Of a DNA stretch of 50,367 nucleotides, positions 25,934 through 33,884 are shown piece after piece; positions within the stretch are counted from its first letter, which is position 1; every line of letters starts with the position of its first letter. The DNA is from Thermomonas sp. (GTDB lineage Bacteria > Pseudomonadota > Gammaproteobacteria > Xanthomonadales > Xanthomonadaceae), in NCBI GenBank assembly GCA_020692565.1, contig JAIMKJ010000029.1:1-50367 (forward strand). Direction: 5' to 3'. The position numbers were made by a program, and so were the translations under genes. A model generated the notes under the pieces. That model was given only the letters and a program-made list of their open reading frames with translations. It did not search any database and was not told the DNA's origin.

Positions 25934-26310
25934 GGTGGACTCCTTCGGTTCCGCAGCACGTCCGATGTGCAACTGTACGTGAGTGTCATTCGCTTTGACC
26001 GGCCAATCCACATCGCCAGGCCCGGGTGATCATCATCACACTTTCTTCGTGCTATGCTCGATGGACCTGCATTATGTATATTTCCTTAATTAGCGATATC
26101 TAGCGCAAAACAAGTCCCTCCTGGATTTGTTTTGCACTCGCGAAGGCATGGTATGCGGCCGGGCTTGCTGTCGTCGATTCAATCGCCTGCGTGCTTGGAT
26201 CGGGAGTGTGCAGTCCCCGCGCCGCGGCAATACCGGTGTTTCAGCCTTCCCGATGTTTCAGGGGGCGATTGAGTGTGATGGTAGGCAGAGCGGTGTACGG
26301 AGCGTAACGG
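25934..26310. other. promoter region and leader of the RiPP operon
   Basis: A 377-bp intergenic region between divergent genes. 26030-26105 is markedly AT-rich (ttccttaattagcgatatct), which would fit a promoter, although I cannot assign -35/-10 boxes with confidence. A strong hairpin follows at 26105-26135. Open frames across 26127-26348 have no ribosome binding site and no recognisable domain. Confidence 0.5.
26105..26135 (+). promoter_or_regulatory. hairpin in the 5' leader of the RiPP operon
   Basis: Arms gcaaaacaagtcc and ggatttgttttgc (13 positions, one G-U pair) flank the loop ctcct. It lies about 175 bases upstream of the HlyD start and just after an AT-rich stretch. No U-run follows, so it is not a standard terminator; it could be an operator palindrome, an attenuator element or an mRNA-stabilising stem. 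Confidence 0.55.
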
Positions 26311-27570
26311 ATGACAGAACAGCTCTTTCGGCAAGAGGTGCTCGATGAACGGAAAGATGGTCAGTACGGACAGATCTCGCTGATCCAACCGGTACGCACA
26401 TGGGTTCTCGCGGCCTGTGCTGCGGGAGTCGCCCTCGCGGTCATCCTGTTTCTCACGCTCGGTAGCTACACACGCCGAAATCGCGTTTCGGGCCAACTGG
26501 TTCCCGTCCAGGGCCTGGCGACGGTGATCTCTCCGGCCGCAGGCTTGCTTGTCCAGATTCGCGTCGCAGAAGGTGATCGAGTCGCTGCAGGCGATGTGCT
26601 GGCAGTCGTTCAAGTCCCCCGGGCCACTGTCGAGGATGGCGACACGTCTGCCGCCATGCAGTCAGGACGCCGCACCCGTTCGGAAAGTCTGGAGTCTGCC
26701 GGCCGGGCCCGTGCGATGGAAGTGTCCTCGCAGTTGGATGGCCTGGAGCAGCAACTGCACTTCCTCTCCAGCCAGGCGACGCAGTTGGAAAGCGAAATCG
26801 GGCTGCGTCAGAAGCAAGTTTCGCTGGCAAACGAAACGCTGGCTCGCTACGAATCCCTGCGCGAATCGCGTTATGTCGGCGAACTGCAGGTCGAGCAGCA
26901 GCAGAACGCAGTGATCGAACAGACGTTGGCCCTGCGGCAGATGCAGCGTCAGGCGACCGAACTCCATCGCCAGACCGCAGATCTGAAGCAAAGACGGGAA
27001 GAAACCCGCGCCCTGCTCACGCGCACACAAGCCGAGTTGAATCGAGAACGCGCCGAGCTGCAGCAGGAGTTCGTCCAAGCGAACGCTGCCAGCGGAGTCG
27101 CGCTGATCGCACCGGTGAATGGCGGGATTGCCGGACAGATGCTCAAAGTCGGCGAACCCATTCGCGAGGGTCAGGCGGTGATGAGCGTCATTCCCGGCGA
27201 TGGCCAGCTTGAAGCGCACTTGCTGGTGCCCAGCCGTGCGATCGGTTTCATCCGAGAAGGCGACGAGGTCCTGGTGCGATACCAGGCCTACCCCTACCAG
27301 AAGTTCGGTCACTATCGCGGCCGTGTGTCGCTCGTAAGCGGTAGCGTCATTGATCGCTCTGCCCATGCGGAACTGGTCAGCGGCAACGAGGACGAACCCT
27401 ACTATCGCGTAAGCGTGAAGATAGAACGACAGGTGATAGAGGCCATGGGAAAACAGCAGCGGCTGCGGCCCGGAATGCTCTTGGAAGCGGATATTCTCGG
27501 TGAACGCAGGCAGCTCTGGGAGTGGGTCTTCGAACCTATCCAGTCGTTGGCCGGAAATCTCGAAGGCTAG
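26311..27570 (+). CDS. HlyD family periplasmic adaptor for RiPP export
   Basis: A 419-residue membrane-fusion protein. One transmembrane helix spans about 30-50 after a short cytoplasmic N-terminus; a biotinyl-lipoyl-like half motif follows (VISPAAGLLVQIRVAEGDRV at about 73-92), then a long coiled coil (about 120-265, Gln/Glu/Leu-rich), the second lipoyl half (GVALIAPVNGGIAG, VGEPIREGQAVMSVIP), and a beta-barrel domain to the C-terminus. Such adaptors link a C39-type ABC exporter to an outer-membrane channel. It is the first gene of the operon, followed 78 bases later by a small ORF, then the ATP-grasp ligase and the C39 ABC transporter, its natural partner. No TolC gene is present, so a genomic TolC is presumably shared. 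Confidence 0.93.
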   Translation: MTEQLFRQEVLDERKDGQYGQISLIQPVRTWVLAACAAGVALAVILFLTLGSYTRRNRVSGQLVPVQGLATVISPAAGLLVQIRVAEGDRVAAGDVLAVVQVPRATVEDGDTSAAMQSGRRTRSESLESAGRARAMEVSSQLDGLEQQLHFLSSQATQLESEIGLRQKQVSLANETLARYESLRESRYVGELQVEQQQNAVIEQTLALRQMQRQATELHRQTADLKQRREETRALLTRTQAELNRERAELQQEFVQANAASGVALIAPVNGGIAGQMLKVGEPIREGQAVMSVIPGDGQLEAHLLVPSRAIGFIREGDEVLVRYQAYPYQKFGHYRGRVSLVSGSVIDRSAHAELVSGNEDEPYYRVSVKIERQVIEAMGKQQRLRPGMLLEADILGERRQLWEWVFEPIQSLAGNLEG

Positions 27571-27648
27571 CGTCACCATCTGAATCCAAGGTAGAGCTGG
27601 CTACGCGAGAGACTTCATCGATTGACGGCAAGCAAAAAGGAGGATCAT

Positions 27649-27849
27649 GTGAAAGCATTTTCATGGAACCACAAGCAGCGGATCGAGGCGCGTGGGAAGG
27701 ACAGCCCCCGGTACGGCAGGCGGCTACCGGAGCATTCCGGTCGCGACATGGCCCTGGCCTGTGCCGGAGTGCCCATGCGCGCTCCGATGCATTGCTGTCC
27801 CTGCACTGGCGCTGGCCGCCCCTCGACCGAAGCAAGGACAACACGATGA
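27649..27849 (+). CDS. small ORF coupled to the ATP-grasp gene, unknown
   Basis: A 66-residue ORF starting GTG (27649), with an almost ideal Shine-Dalgarno AAGGAGG at 27637-27643, 5 bases before it. Its TGA overlaps the ATG of the ATP-grasp gene as ATGA, so it would be translationally coupled to it. The product is basic (many Arg/Lys), with a Cys/Pro stretch (APMHCCPCTGAG) near the C-terminus; about 70% of its third codon positions are G or C. It has no double-glycine site and no membrane segment. It could be a small RiPP recognition or regulatory protein, a divergent second precursor, or merely a leader ORF that delivers ribosomes to the ligase gene. I do not recognise a family. Confidence 0.5.
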   Translation: MKAFSWNHKQRIEARGKDSPRYGRRLPEHSGRDMALACAGVPMRAPMHCCPCTGAGRPSTEARTTR

Positions 27850-28862
27850 AGAGAAGTCACGATCAGGCATTCGTGATCATGGGGACCCGCGCCGATCCGC
27901 ACGTCGAACGCATCGCCGATGAAGTCTCCGGTTTCGGCGATATCCGCGTCGAGGTACTCGACTACCAGGACGATACGAAGGTTTCTCTGACCGTCGACGG
28001 CGCCGGCAAAATCGGCATGGCTGTCAATAGCCTCGCTTTACCGCGCAATATTCTGATCTGGGATCGCAGCAAGATCATTCCCGGAACGACCGTATACGTC
28101 AAAGGCGACGACCCGAGCGTCACGAGCTTCGTGGCCCGCGAATGGCGTGCTCTGTACCAGCTCATCTCCGGGCTTTACGGCGACAGGGTGGTCAACTCGC
28201 TCGATGCCAAGAAGTGTCTGCTCAAGCCTTACCAGCAAGTCATCGCCGCGGGCGTCGGCCTGAACGTTCCCATGACGCTCGTGACCAACGACAAGTCCGC
28301 CGCAATAGATCTGTTGCATTACTCTCCTTGCGGCTTGATCCTCAAATCACTGTGCGCAGGCAAAGTGACCCCGGGCCCCAATGGCGGCAACATACCGTTC
28401 AATATCATGACCATGCGGGTGTCAGAAGAAGATCTTTCCGGTGCCGATGAGAGTGATATCGGATATTGCCCGCACGTGTTCCAGCACGAGATCCGCAAGG
28501 ATCACGAATTACGGATCGTGATGATCGACGGCAAACCCCATCCCTTCCGCATCAACTCGCAACTGCTCGAGTCCTCTGCCGTCGATTGGCGCAAGGGCGT
28601 GCATCTGCTCGACTACACGCCATGCGAGATACCGGACGCCCTGGCCGACAAGTTGCGCGCTTACATGCGCGCGATGGGTCTGTTCTCGGGAAGCGTGGAT
28701 ATCGTGGTCGATTTGGACGGCAAACATTGGTTCCTCGAATGCAACCAGGATGGTGCATGGGGCTGGCTGGATGAGATCGTGGAGGGCGCACTTGCGAAGG
28801 AGTTCGCATCCGCTTTCCGTCGACGACTCATGTCCCAGACCGCGGAATCGGCAGATGCCTGA
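27846..28862 (+). CDS. ATP-grasp ribosomal peptide maturase, MvdC/MvdD-like (graspetide ligase)
   Basis: A 338-residue ATP-grasp ligase. The pre-ATP-grasp part (1-110) is followed by VVNSLDAKKCLLKPYQQVIA and GLNVPMTLVTND (about 116-148), LILKSL (ATP-binding Lys), then FQHEIRKDHELRIVMIDGKP and SAVDWRKG (about 215-260) and finally the metal-binding FLECNQDGAWGWL (about 298-310). The FQ-x-KD-ELR, VDWR and ExNxxGxWxW series is typical of ligases for microviridins and other graspetides, which activate Asp/Glu side chains as acyl-phosphates and join them to Thr/Ser/Lys of the same peptide. The start at 27846 is fixed by the ATGA overlap; longer in-frame extension upstream is not supported. The likely substrate is the 66-residue precursor at 31167. 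Confidence 0.9.
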   Translation: MKRSHDQAFVIMGTRADPHVERIADEVSGFGDIRVEVLDYQDDTKVSLTVDGAGKIGMAVNSLALPRNILIWDRSKIIPGTTVYVKGDDPSVTSFVAREWRALYQLISGLYGDRVVNSLDAKKCLLKPYQQVIAAGVGLNVPMTLVTNDKSAAIDLLHYSPCGLILKSLCAGKVTPGPNGGNIPFNIMTMRVSEEDLSGADESDIGYCPHVFQHEIRKDHELRIVMIDGKPHPFRINSQLLESSAVDWRKGVHLLDYTPCEIPDALADKLRAYMRAMGLFSGSVDIVVDLDGKHWFLECNQDGAWGWLDEIVEGALAKEFASAFRRRLMSQTAESADA

Positions 28863-28958
28863 CGCGATGCGCATCCAAGCGAGCGCTTCATGCGCTGACG
28901 CCACGGCCACCCGGTACACGCAGTCGTCGATCCCTGCGATGACCTGCAGCGCGTTTGC

Positions 28959-31073
28959 ATGAAGAGCATCGTTCAATCCGAGGCTTCCGAGTGCGGGTTG
29001 GCGTGCCTCGCCATGGTGGCTGCCCATCACGGCCTGGATCTGGGCATGGCGGAGCTGAGGCGTCGCTTCCCGATGTCGCTCAAAGGGCTCCGGTTGAGTC
29101 AGCTGGTCGAGATGGCGGGCGCACTGGGGTTGCATGGCCGTGGACTGCGCCTGGACATGGATGGACTGGCGAAACTCAAGTTGCCGGCCATCCTGCACTG
29201 GGATCTCAATCACTTCGTGGTGCTGGAGAGCGTGCGTCGCGACAGCATCACCGTGATCGATCCGTCCTACGGAAGACGAACGCTTCCGCTCTCGGAGGTC
29301 TCGAGACACTTCACGGGAGTCGCGCTGGAGCTGGAGCCGGGTCGGGAATTCACGCCAGAAACGCGCCGTGAAGCGGTGAGCCTGCGCAAGCTGACGGGCC
29401 CGGTTCGTGGGATCTGGCGTGCCCTTTCGCTGCTGCTGTTGCTTTCGCTCACCCTCCAGGTCTTCGTGCTGGTCACTCCCCTGTACATGCAATGGGTGGT
29501 GGATCAGGTGCTGGTATCGGCCGACGCTTCGCTGCTGACCATGCTGGGCATCGGGTTCGCGTTGCTGGTGATCGTCCAGATCGCGGCGTCGGTCCTGCGA
29601 GGATGGACGGTGGTCTATCTTTCGGCCCGGTTCGGATTGCAATGGACGGCGAACGTATTCGCCCACCTCCTTCGCCTGCCTCTGGATTTCTTCGAGAAGC
29701 GCCATCTTGGCGATGTCGTTTCGCGCATCGGATCCGTACAACGGATCCAGCAGACCATCACCACGAATTTCATCGAGGCGGTCGTCGACGGCCTGATGGG
29801 TATGGCGACACTGGCGATGATGCTGATCTATAGCCCGGTCCTGGCGATGGTGACGCTCGTGGCCGTAATCGCGTATCTGGGTCTGCGTATGGCGACATTC
29901 CGACGTTTCCGCGACGGCAGCGAACAGCAACTGATCGAGGCCGCTCGGCAGCAGTCGCATTTCTTCGAGACCGTGCGCGGGATGCAAAGCATCAAGATCT
30001 CCGGTATCGAGAGTCAGCGCAGATCGGCTTACCTGAATCTCCTGCACCGAACGATCGACCGCGAAGTATGGCTGGCCCGTCTGGATCTGTTGTTTTCCCA
30101 GAGCAATGCGCTGGTCATGGGCCTGGAAAGGGTGATCGTGATCTGGATCGGGGCTTCGCTCACGCTGGAAGGGACGTTCACGGTCGGCATGTTGATCGCC
30201 TATTTGGCTTACAAGGAACAGTTCACCCAGCGCGTGGCCACACTGATCGACCGGATAATGGAGTTCCGCATGCTGCGCCTGCACGGCGAACGGCTGGCGG
30301 ACATCGTCATGGCGGAGCCGGAACCGGTCGAGCACATGCTCGCATTGCCGCTGAAGCCGCCGCTGATCCAGGCCCGCTCGTTGAGTTTTCGTTACGCGGA
30401 CGGCGAGCCATGGGTCATCGCGAATTGCGACCTTGATATCGCTCCCGGCGAGTCGGTGGCGATCGTCGGCCCTTCCGGATGCGGAAAAACCACTCTGGTC
30501 AAGATACTGCTCGGTCTGCTCGCGCCTGTGACTGGCGAGATCCGCATCGACGGCGTGCCGTTCAAACAACTTGGACCCGCCAACTTCCGGCGCACTGCAG
30601 GCGCCGTCATGCAGGACGATCAATTGTTCGCCGGGTCCATTGGCGAGAACATCAGCCTGTTCGACGACACGTGGGATCAGGATCGTATCGAGGAAGCGGC
30701 GCGCAGGGCTGCCGTGCACGACGACATCGTGTCCATGCCCATGGGCTATCACTCTTTGATCGGTGACATGGGCAGCTCGCTGTCGGGAGGGCAGCGCCAG
30801 CGCATCTTGATGGCGCGCGCGCTCTATCGCCGGCCCATGGTGCTGATATTGGACGAAGCCACCAGCCACCTCGACGTGGAGCGGGAACGATTGGTCAATG
30901 CTGCGGTGAGCATGTTGGAGTTGACCAGAATCATCGTCGCCCATCGTCCGGAAACCATTGCCAGCGCCGACAGGGTGCTGGTGATGGAGGGAGGGCGCAT
31001 CGTTCGCGATTATCGGCCGGCCGCCAAACCGGAGCCACGGAACCACGAACGTGCCGACATGACCAGTTGCTGA
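28959..31073 (+). CDS. peptidase-containing ABC transporter (C39, PCAT type)
   Basis: A 704-residue exporter with three parts. The C39 peptidase (1-130) has oxyanion Gln6, catalytic Cys12 (ECGLACL), His85 (LNHFVVL) and Asp101 (VIDPSYG), so it should be active and cut after Gly-Gly. The membrane domain (about 150-440) has about six hydrophobic helices. The ATPase (about 465-690) has Walker A GPSGCGKTT, Q-loop MQDDQ, signature LSGGQRQR, Walker B VLILDEA and an H-loop (VAHRPE). It cleaves the leader and exports the core, together with the HlyD adaptor. The ATG at 28959 has only a weak ribosome binding site, 96 bases after the ligase stop, but starting here gives the exact C39 N-terminus. Confidence 0.95.
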   Translation: MKSIVQSEASECGLACLAMVAAHHGLDLGMAELRRRFPMSLKGLRLSQLVEMAGALGLHGRGLRLDMDGLAKLKLPAILHWDLNHFVVLESVRRDSITVIDPSYGRRTLPLSEVSRHFTGVALELEPGREFTPETRREAVSLRKLTGPVRGIWRALSLLLLLSLTLQVFVLVTPLYMQWVVDQVLVSADASLLTMLGIGFALLVIVQIAASVLRGWTVVYLSARFGLQWTANVFAHLLRLPLDFFEKRHLGDVVSRIGSVQRIQQTITTNFIEAVVDGLMGMATLAMMLIYSPVLAMVTLVAVIAYLGLRMATFRRFRDGSEQQLIEAARQQSHFFETVRGMQSIKISGIESQRRSAYLNLLHRTIDREVWLARLDLLFSQSNALVMGLERVIVIWIGASLTLEGTFTVGMLIAYLAYKEQFTQRVATLIDRIMEFRMLRLHGERLADIVMAEPEPVEHMLALPLKPPLIQARSLSFRYADGEPWVIANCDLDIAPGESVAIVGPSGCGKTTLVKILLGLLAPVTGEIRIDGVPFKQLGPANFRRTAGAVMQDDQLFAGSIGENISLFDDTWDQDRIEEAARRAAVHDDIVSMPMGYHSLIGDMGSSLSGGQRQRILMARALYRRPMVLILDEATSHLDVERERLVNAAVSMLELTRIIVAHRPETIASADRVLVMEGGRIVRDYRPAAKPEPRNHERADMTSC

Positions 31074-31121
31074 TGCGGCGACGACTGCCGCGAAACGGAT
31101 ACCGGTGTAAGCCGGGCCCAA

Positions 31122-31140
31122 GGTGCAGGGGGACTGCACC
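31122..31140 (+). promoter_or_regulatory. hairpin between exporter and precursor genes
   Basis: The 7-bp stem ggtgcag / ctgcacc with loop gggga lies 48 bases after the exporter stop and 26 before the precursor ATG. No U-run follows. It could be an RNA-processing or stabilising element that lets the precursor be made in larger amounts than the enzymes. Confidence 0.45.
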
Positions 31141-31166
31141 ATATTGATAGCAATAGGAGTCTTACT

Positions 31167-31367
31167 ATGAAGCCGTTTGTCATGAAGCTGCATGAGAAAG
31201 ATCACGGTGCTCTCCGCGAGTTGCGCCAAAACGAACTGGAGGCGGTGAGCGGCGGTAGAGCCAATCTCGGACTGAGCCCCCAGGACCCGATCCGGCTCAA
31301 CACCGTGACGGTCACCCCGAACGGGGATGGCGGTGATGATGGTTGTGACGACGACTGGGCTTGGTAA
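31167..31367 (+). CDS. putative graspetide precursor peptide with double-glycine leader
   Basis: A 66-residue peptide preceded by AGGAG 8 bases before the ATG. Residues 1-30 form a leader ending LRQNELEAVSGG, which matches the classical double-glycine consensus (Leu at -12, Glu-Leu at -8/-7, Val at -4, Gly-Gly at -2/-1), the target of C39 peptidases. The 36-residue core starts at Arg31 and holds Thr46, Thr48 and Thr50 in NTVTVTP, followed by Asp54, 57, 58, 61, 62 and 63, one Cys60, and the C-terminal WAW. Thr followed by an Asp cluster is the layout expected for ester-linked graspetides made by the upstream ATP-grasp enzyme. It is acidic and hydrophilic. An unmodified double-glycine bacteriocin is the main alternative. 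It is the last gene of the operon, closed by a terminator. Confidence 0.88.
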   Translation: MKPFVMKLHEKDHGALRELRQNELEAVSGGRANLGLSPQDPIRLNTVTVTPNGDGGDDGCDDDWAW

Positions 31368-31382
31368 GTAAGTTGCCGGTCA

Positions 31383-31409
31383 GGGGAGGTCGACGAGATC
31401 GACCTCCCC
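31383..31409 (+). terminator. terminator hairpin after the precursor gene
   Basis: An 11-bp perfect stem (ggggaggtcga / tcgacctcccc) with a 5-base loop, 16 bases after the precursor stop. No T-run behind it, but the stem is strong and well placed. Confidence 0.7.
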
Positions 31410-32027
31410 GCTCGGCCTGCGGGCCCGACCACCTGAAAGCATCCAGCGGCCCTTCCGCGCCGCACAGCGATCGTCGCCGCATCGAGCTGGCGGAACATCA
31501 GCCGACCCTCCGGCGATTTCGCCGAAGCGCGCCGACCCGCTGCCGGGCACAGCGGCCACGAGGGAGCGAAAGAACAGCGGCCGGTCGGAGGTGTTGAGAT
31601 CGTGTCGTCAGCGTTCGCGAAGGCGTGCTGTTGTTCCGCACCTAAAACCGCATGTTGCGCAGAGAGCGGCTCGCTTGGTCGATTCGGCGCGCCTGGAGAA
31701 TCGGAAAGACCTCGTTTGCGTGGTGCTGCGATGCGTGGGCTTGAGCGCATCCACGTAGAGCGCGGGCGCCGGAAATCCCGAACGGACGCTTGCGAGGAAG
31801 AAAATGGCGCGTGCGGGGGACGTGAAGTCCAAACGGACCAGGCGTTGATATCGCAGCGTGGCGCAATGCCACGCCCATCCGAAGTACGGAATTCCGGTGG
31901 CAGGGCCAATCCTCAAGCATTCGTGCCTGCATAAGCAGGAAGGGCGTGCGTCGCATACGGCAGACGAAGGTGGACGCCGGGGGAATCGTACTAAAGAACT
32001 ACCGCGACAGTCGCACGGAAGATCGGA
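31410..32027. other. intergenic region, no gene supported
   Basis: About 620 bp after the RiPP operon. Several 60-235 codon open frames overlap on both strands; none has a ribosome binding site, a plausible leader peptide, or a recognisable domain, and the longest (minus strand) is the antisense of the precursor gene. No second Gly-Gly precursor was found. Confidence 0.5.
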
Positions 32028-32059
32028 CTCCCCGATCGCCGACGGGAGCGATCGGGGAG
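32028..32059 (-). terminator. terminator of the small secreted protein gene
   Basis: A 12-bp perfect stem (ctccccgatcgc / gcgatcggggag) with an 8-base loop, 15 bases past the stop of the minus-strand gene at 32075. Confidence 0.65.
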
Positions 32060-32074
32060 CATGCGCCTCAGCGA

Positions 32075-32350
32075 TCAGATCGGTTCGGGACCACCGGGGC
32101 CGCAGTAGTAGGCCAGTTCTTCATAGAAATGCGCCGTCTGGGTGCCCGAGAGTGTGTACTGGACGTAGGGGCCGCCCCAGCGCCAGCCACAGTCTCCCGT
32201 GATCGTGCCCACCAGCGTCTGATGGCTGGTATCGCTGTAGTAATACGTGGTGTACACGGGGATGGCGTCGCCGTTTAGGGCCGCCGCCGGGTTCAGGACG
32301 GCCAGCGCGAACAGGCCCGTTGCCGCCATTCCTTTCAGCATCGTCGTCAT
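32075..32350 (-). CDS. small secreted protein, possibly DUF6289-like
   Basis: A 91-residue protein with a signal peptide (about 1-25, MTTMLKGMAATGLFALAVLN then PAAAL). The mature part is rich in Tyr, Thr and Gly, contains two Cys (GDCGW and YYCGPG) that could form a disulfide, and the VYTTYYYSDTSHQTLVG motif recalls a family of short exported xanthomonad proteins (I think DUF6289, from memory). Start 32350 is supported by AAGGAGA 8 bases upstream. It is convergent with the RiPP operon and has its own terminator. Function unknown; a role linked to the neighbouring peptide system would be guesswork. Confidence 0.75.
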   Translation of the reverse strand: MTTMLKGMAATGLFALAVLNPAAALNGDAIPVYTTYYYSDTSHQTLVGTITGDCGWRWGGPYVQYTLSGTQTAHFYEELAYYCGPGGPEPI

Positions 32351-32784
32351 GGACTATCTCCTTGGTTTGTGCCGGTATGGCGCGCCCGCGGGATGCGACG
32401 TCCGCATCCGCAGGCGCGCGCACCACACTAGCCCAGTGCGAACAGGCGCACAGGCATTGGCGTCACCGATTCGGAGAAACGCCGTCAGGACCGTATCGAT
32501 CCGGAAGGATCGGACTAGAACAGCATCGACGACATCTTCGCGGCAGCGGCTGACCGTGTTCTCGACCGATCCAGGACCTGCGACGGCGCCTGCTCCGACC
32601 CGGATATTGCTCCGTAACCCCAACAAGGACGCATTCGCGACAGGCCGCAGGAAGGAATCGGCATGACCTGCGTGTAGAGGCGAAGCCCGTGTCGAGACCG
32701 CGTGGCGGCGCGAGGGTGTGATTGCATATCTCCGCGACACTTTCCGGCTGGGAAGCCCCGGCCGATGGAATTTGCGGGAAATCG
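32351..32784. other. intergenic region, no gene supported
   Basis: About 430 bp between the small secreted protein gene and tRNA-Arg. Overlapping open frames of 70-150 codons lack start signals and domains, and one runs antisense through the tRNA. The promoter of the secreted-protein gene should lie at about 32365-32420. Confidence 0.45.
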
Positions 32785-32858
32785 CGCGCCTGGAGGGATT
32801 CGAACCCCCGACCAACGGCTTCGGAAGCCGCTACTCTATCCGGCTGAGCTACAGGCGC
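32785..32858 (-). tRNA. tRNA-Arg(CCG)
   Basis: A 74-nt cloverleaf on the minus strand. The 5' end is GCGCCTGTAGCTCAG with acceptor stem GCGCCTG pairing with CAGGCGC; the anticodon arm is GCGGC-TTCCGAA-GCCGT with anticodon CCG; the T arm contains GGTTCGAATCC. The discriminator base is G and CCA is not encoded. CCG reads CGG codons. No integrase or direct repeat marks it as a phage attachment site here. Confidence 0.97.
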
Positions 32859-32922
32859 GTGACGCCTATTGTCCCCGATTCGAGCGGATGGCGCGAGCTT
32901 TCCGCGCAGTGACCCCAGACCG

Positions 32923-33822
32923 ATGAGCGAAATCCCGACTCCTTCCGCCGAAATGCCCGCGTGGCGCGAACGCTTCGGCCAGTACTGGGCGTTGGTCAGA
33001 GGCGACCGCCCGATCGGTTGGCTGCTGCTGTTGTGGCCGACCTGGTGGGGGCTGTGGCTGGCCGCCGACGGCGTGCCGCCGTGGTGGACGCTGGTGGTGT
33101 TCTCGCTGGGTGTGTGGCTCACCCGCTCGGCTGGCTGCGTGATCAACGACTACGCGGACCGCTGGCTGGACCCGCTGGTGGAGCGCACCAGGGACCGACC
33201 GCTGGCGACCGGTGCGGTGCGCGGGCGCGAGGCGCTGGCGGTGTTCGCGGTGCTGATGCTGGTCGCGTTCGCGCTGGTGCTGACGATGAACCGGCTCACG
33301 ATCCTGATGAGTTTTGTCGGCGTGGCGTTGGCCGCCAGCTATCCGTATCTCAAGCGCTACACCTATCTGCCGCAGGTCTATCTGGGCCTGGCGTTCGGAT
33401 GGGGCATCCCGATGGGATTCGCGGCGATCCGCGGCGAGGTGCCGCCGTTGGCCTGGGTGCTGTACGTCGTCAACATCTTCTGGACCACCGGCTACGACAC
33501 CTGGTACGCGATGGTCGACCGCGAGGACGATCTGCGCGCGGGTTCGAAATCCACCGCGATCCTGTTCGGCGACCTCGATCTGGTTGCGCTGGGCGTGCTT
33601 TACGCGCTGTTCTTTATCGGCCTGGCGTTGATCGGGCGTGAAGTCGGGCTCGGACTGGCGTATTGGATCAGTCTGGGCGTTGCGCTGCTGCTGGTGATGT
33701 ATCAGTTCGCGATCGGGCGGTGCCGGGAGCCGGCGTGGTGTTTCCGGGCGTTCCTCAATAATCACTGGGTGGGAATGTCGGTGTTCGTGGGATTGGCCGT
33801 GGCGTTGTGGATGAAGGGCTGA
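32923..33822 (+). CDS. ubiA: 4-hydroxybenzoate octaprenyltransferase UbiA
   Basis: A 299-residue integral membrane prenyltransferase. The first Asp-rich motif is N75-D-Y-A-D79-R-W-L-D83, the second is in the [16 protein letters not shown] stretch near residue 200, and eight to nine hydrophobic helices cover the rest. It attaches the polyprenyl chain to 4-hydroxybenzoate in ubiquinone biosynthesis at the inner membrane. Length and the [22 protein letters not shown]-terminus fit UbiA rather than other family members such as CyoE or MenA. The start at 32923 lies right before this conserved part; no ubiC gene is adjacent. It converges on yjjJ with 62 bases between. Confidence 0.97.
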   Translation: MSEIPTPSAEMPAWRERFGQYWALVRGDRPIGWLLLLWPTWWGLWLAADGVPPWWTLVVFSLGVWLTRSAGCVINDYADRWLDPLVERTRDRPLATGAVRGREALAVFAVLMLVAFALVLTMNRLTILMSFVGVALAASYPYLKRYTYLPQVYLGLAFGWGIPMGFAAIRGEVPPLAWVLYVVNIFWTTGYDTWYAMVDREDDLRAGSKSTAILFGDLDLVALGVLYALFFIGLALIGREVGLGLAYWISLGVALLLVMYQFAIGRCREPAWCFRAFLNNHWVGMSVFVGLAVALWMKG

Positions 33823-33884
33823 GCTGAAAACCCGGTAACTTTCCGCTCGATGGCCAAGCGCGCGGCTTCAGTGGGGTTGCGGGT

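Noticed and set aside
27522..27845. An in-frame N-terminal extension of the ATP-grasp ligase of about 110 codons.
   Set aside because: The extension overlaps the end of hlyD, lacks a ribosome binding site and does not resemble the ligase N-terminus; the ATGA overlap at 27846 gives a normal start.
31202..31909. A 235-codon minus-strand frame overlapping the precursor gene.
   Set aside because: No start signal, low-complexity composition, antisense to the precursor, no recognisable domain.
32785..32858. tRNA-Arg as an integration site for a mobile element.
   Set aside because: No integrase nearby and no duplicated tRNA 3' end was seen within the window.
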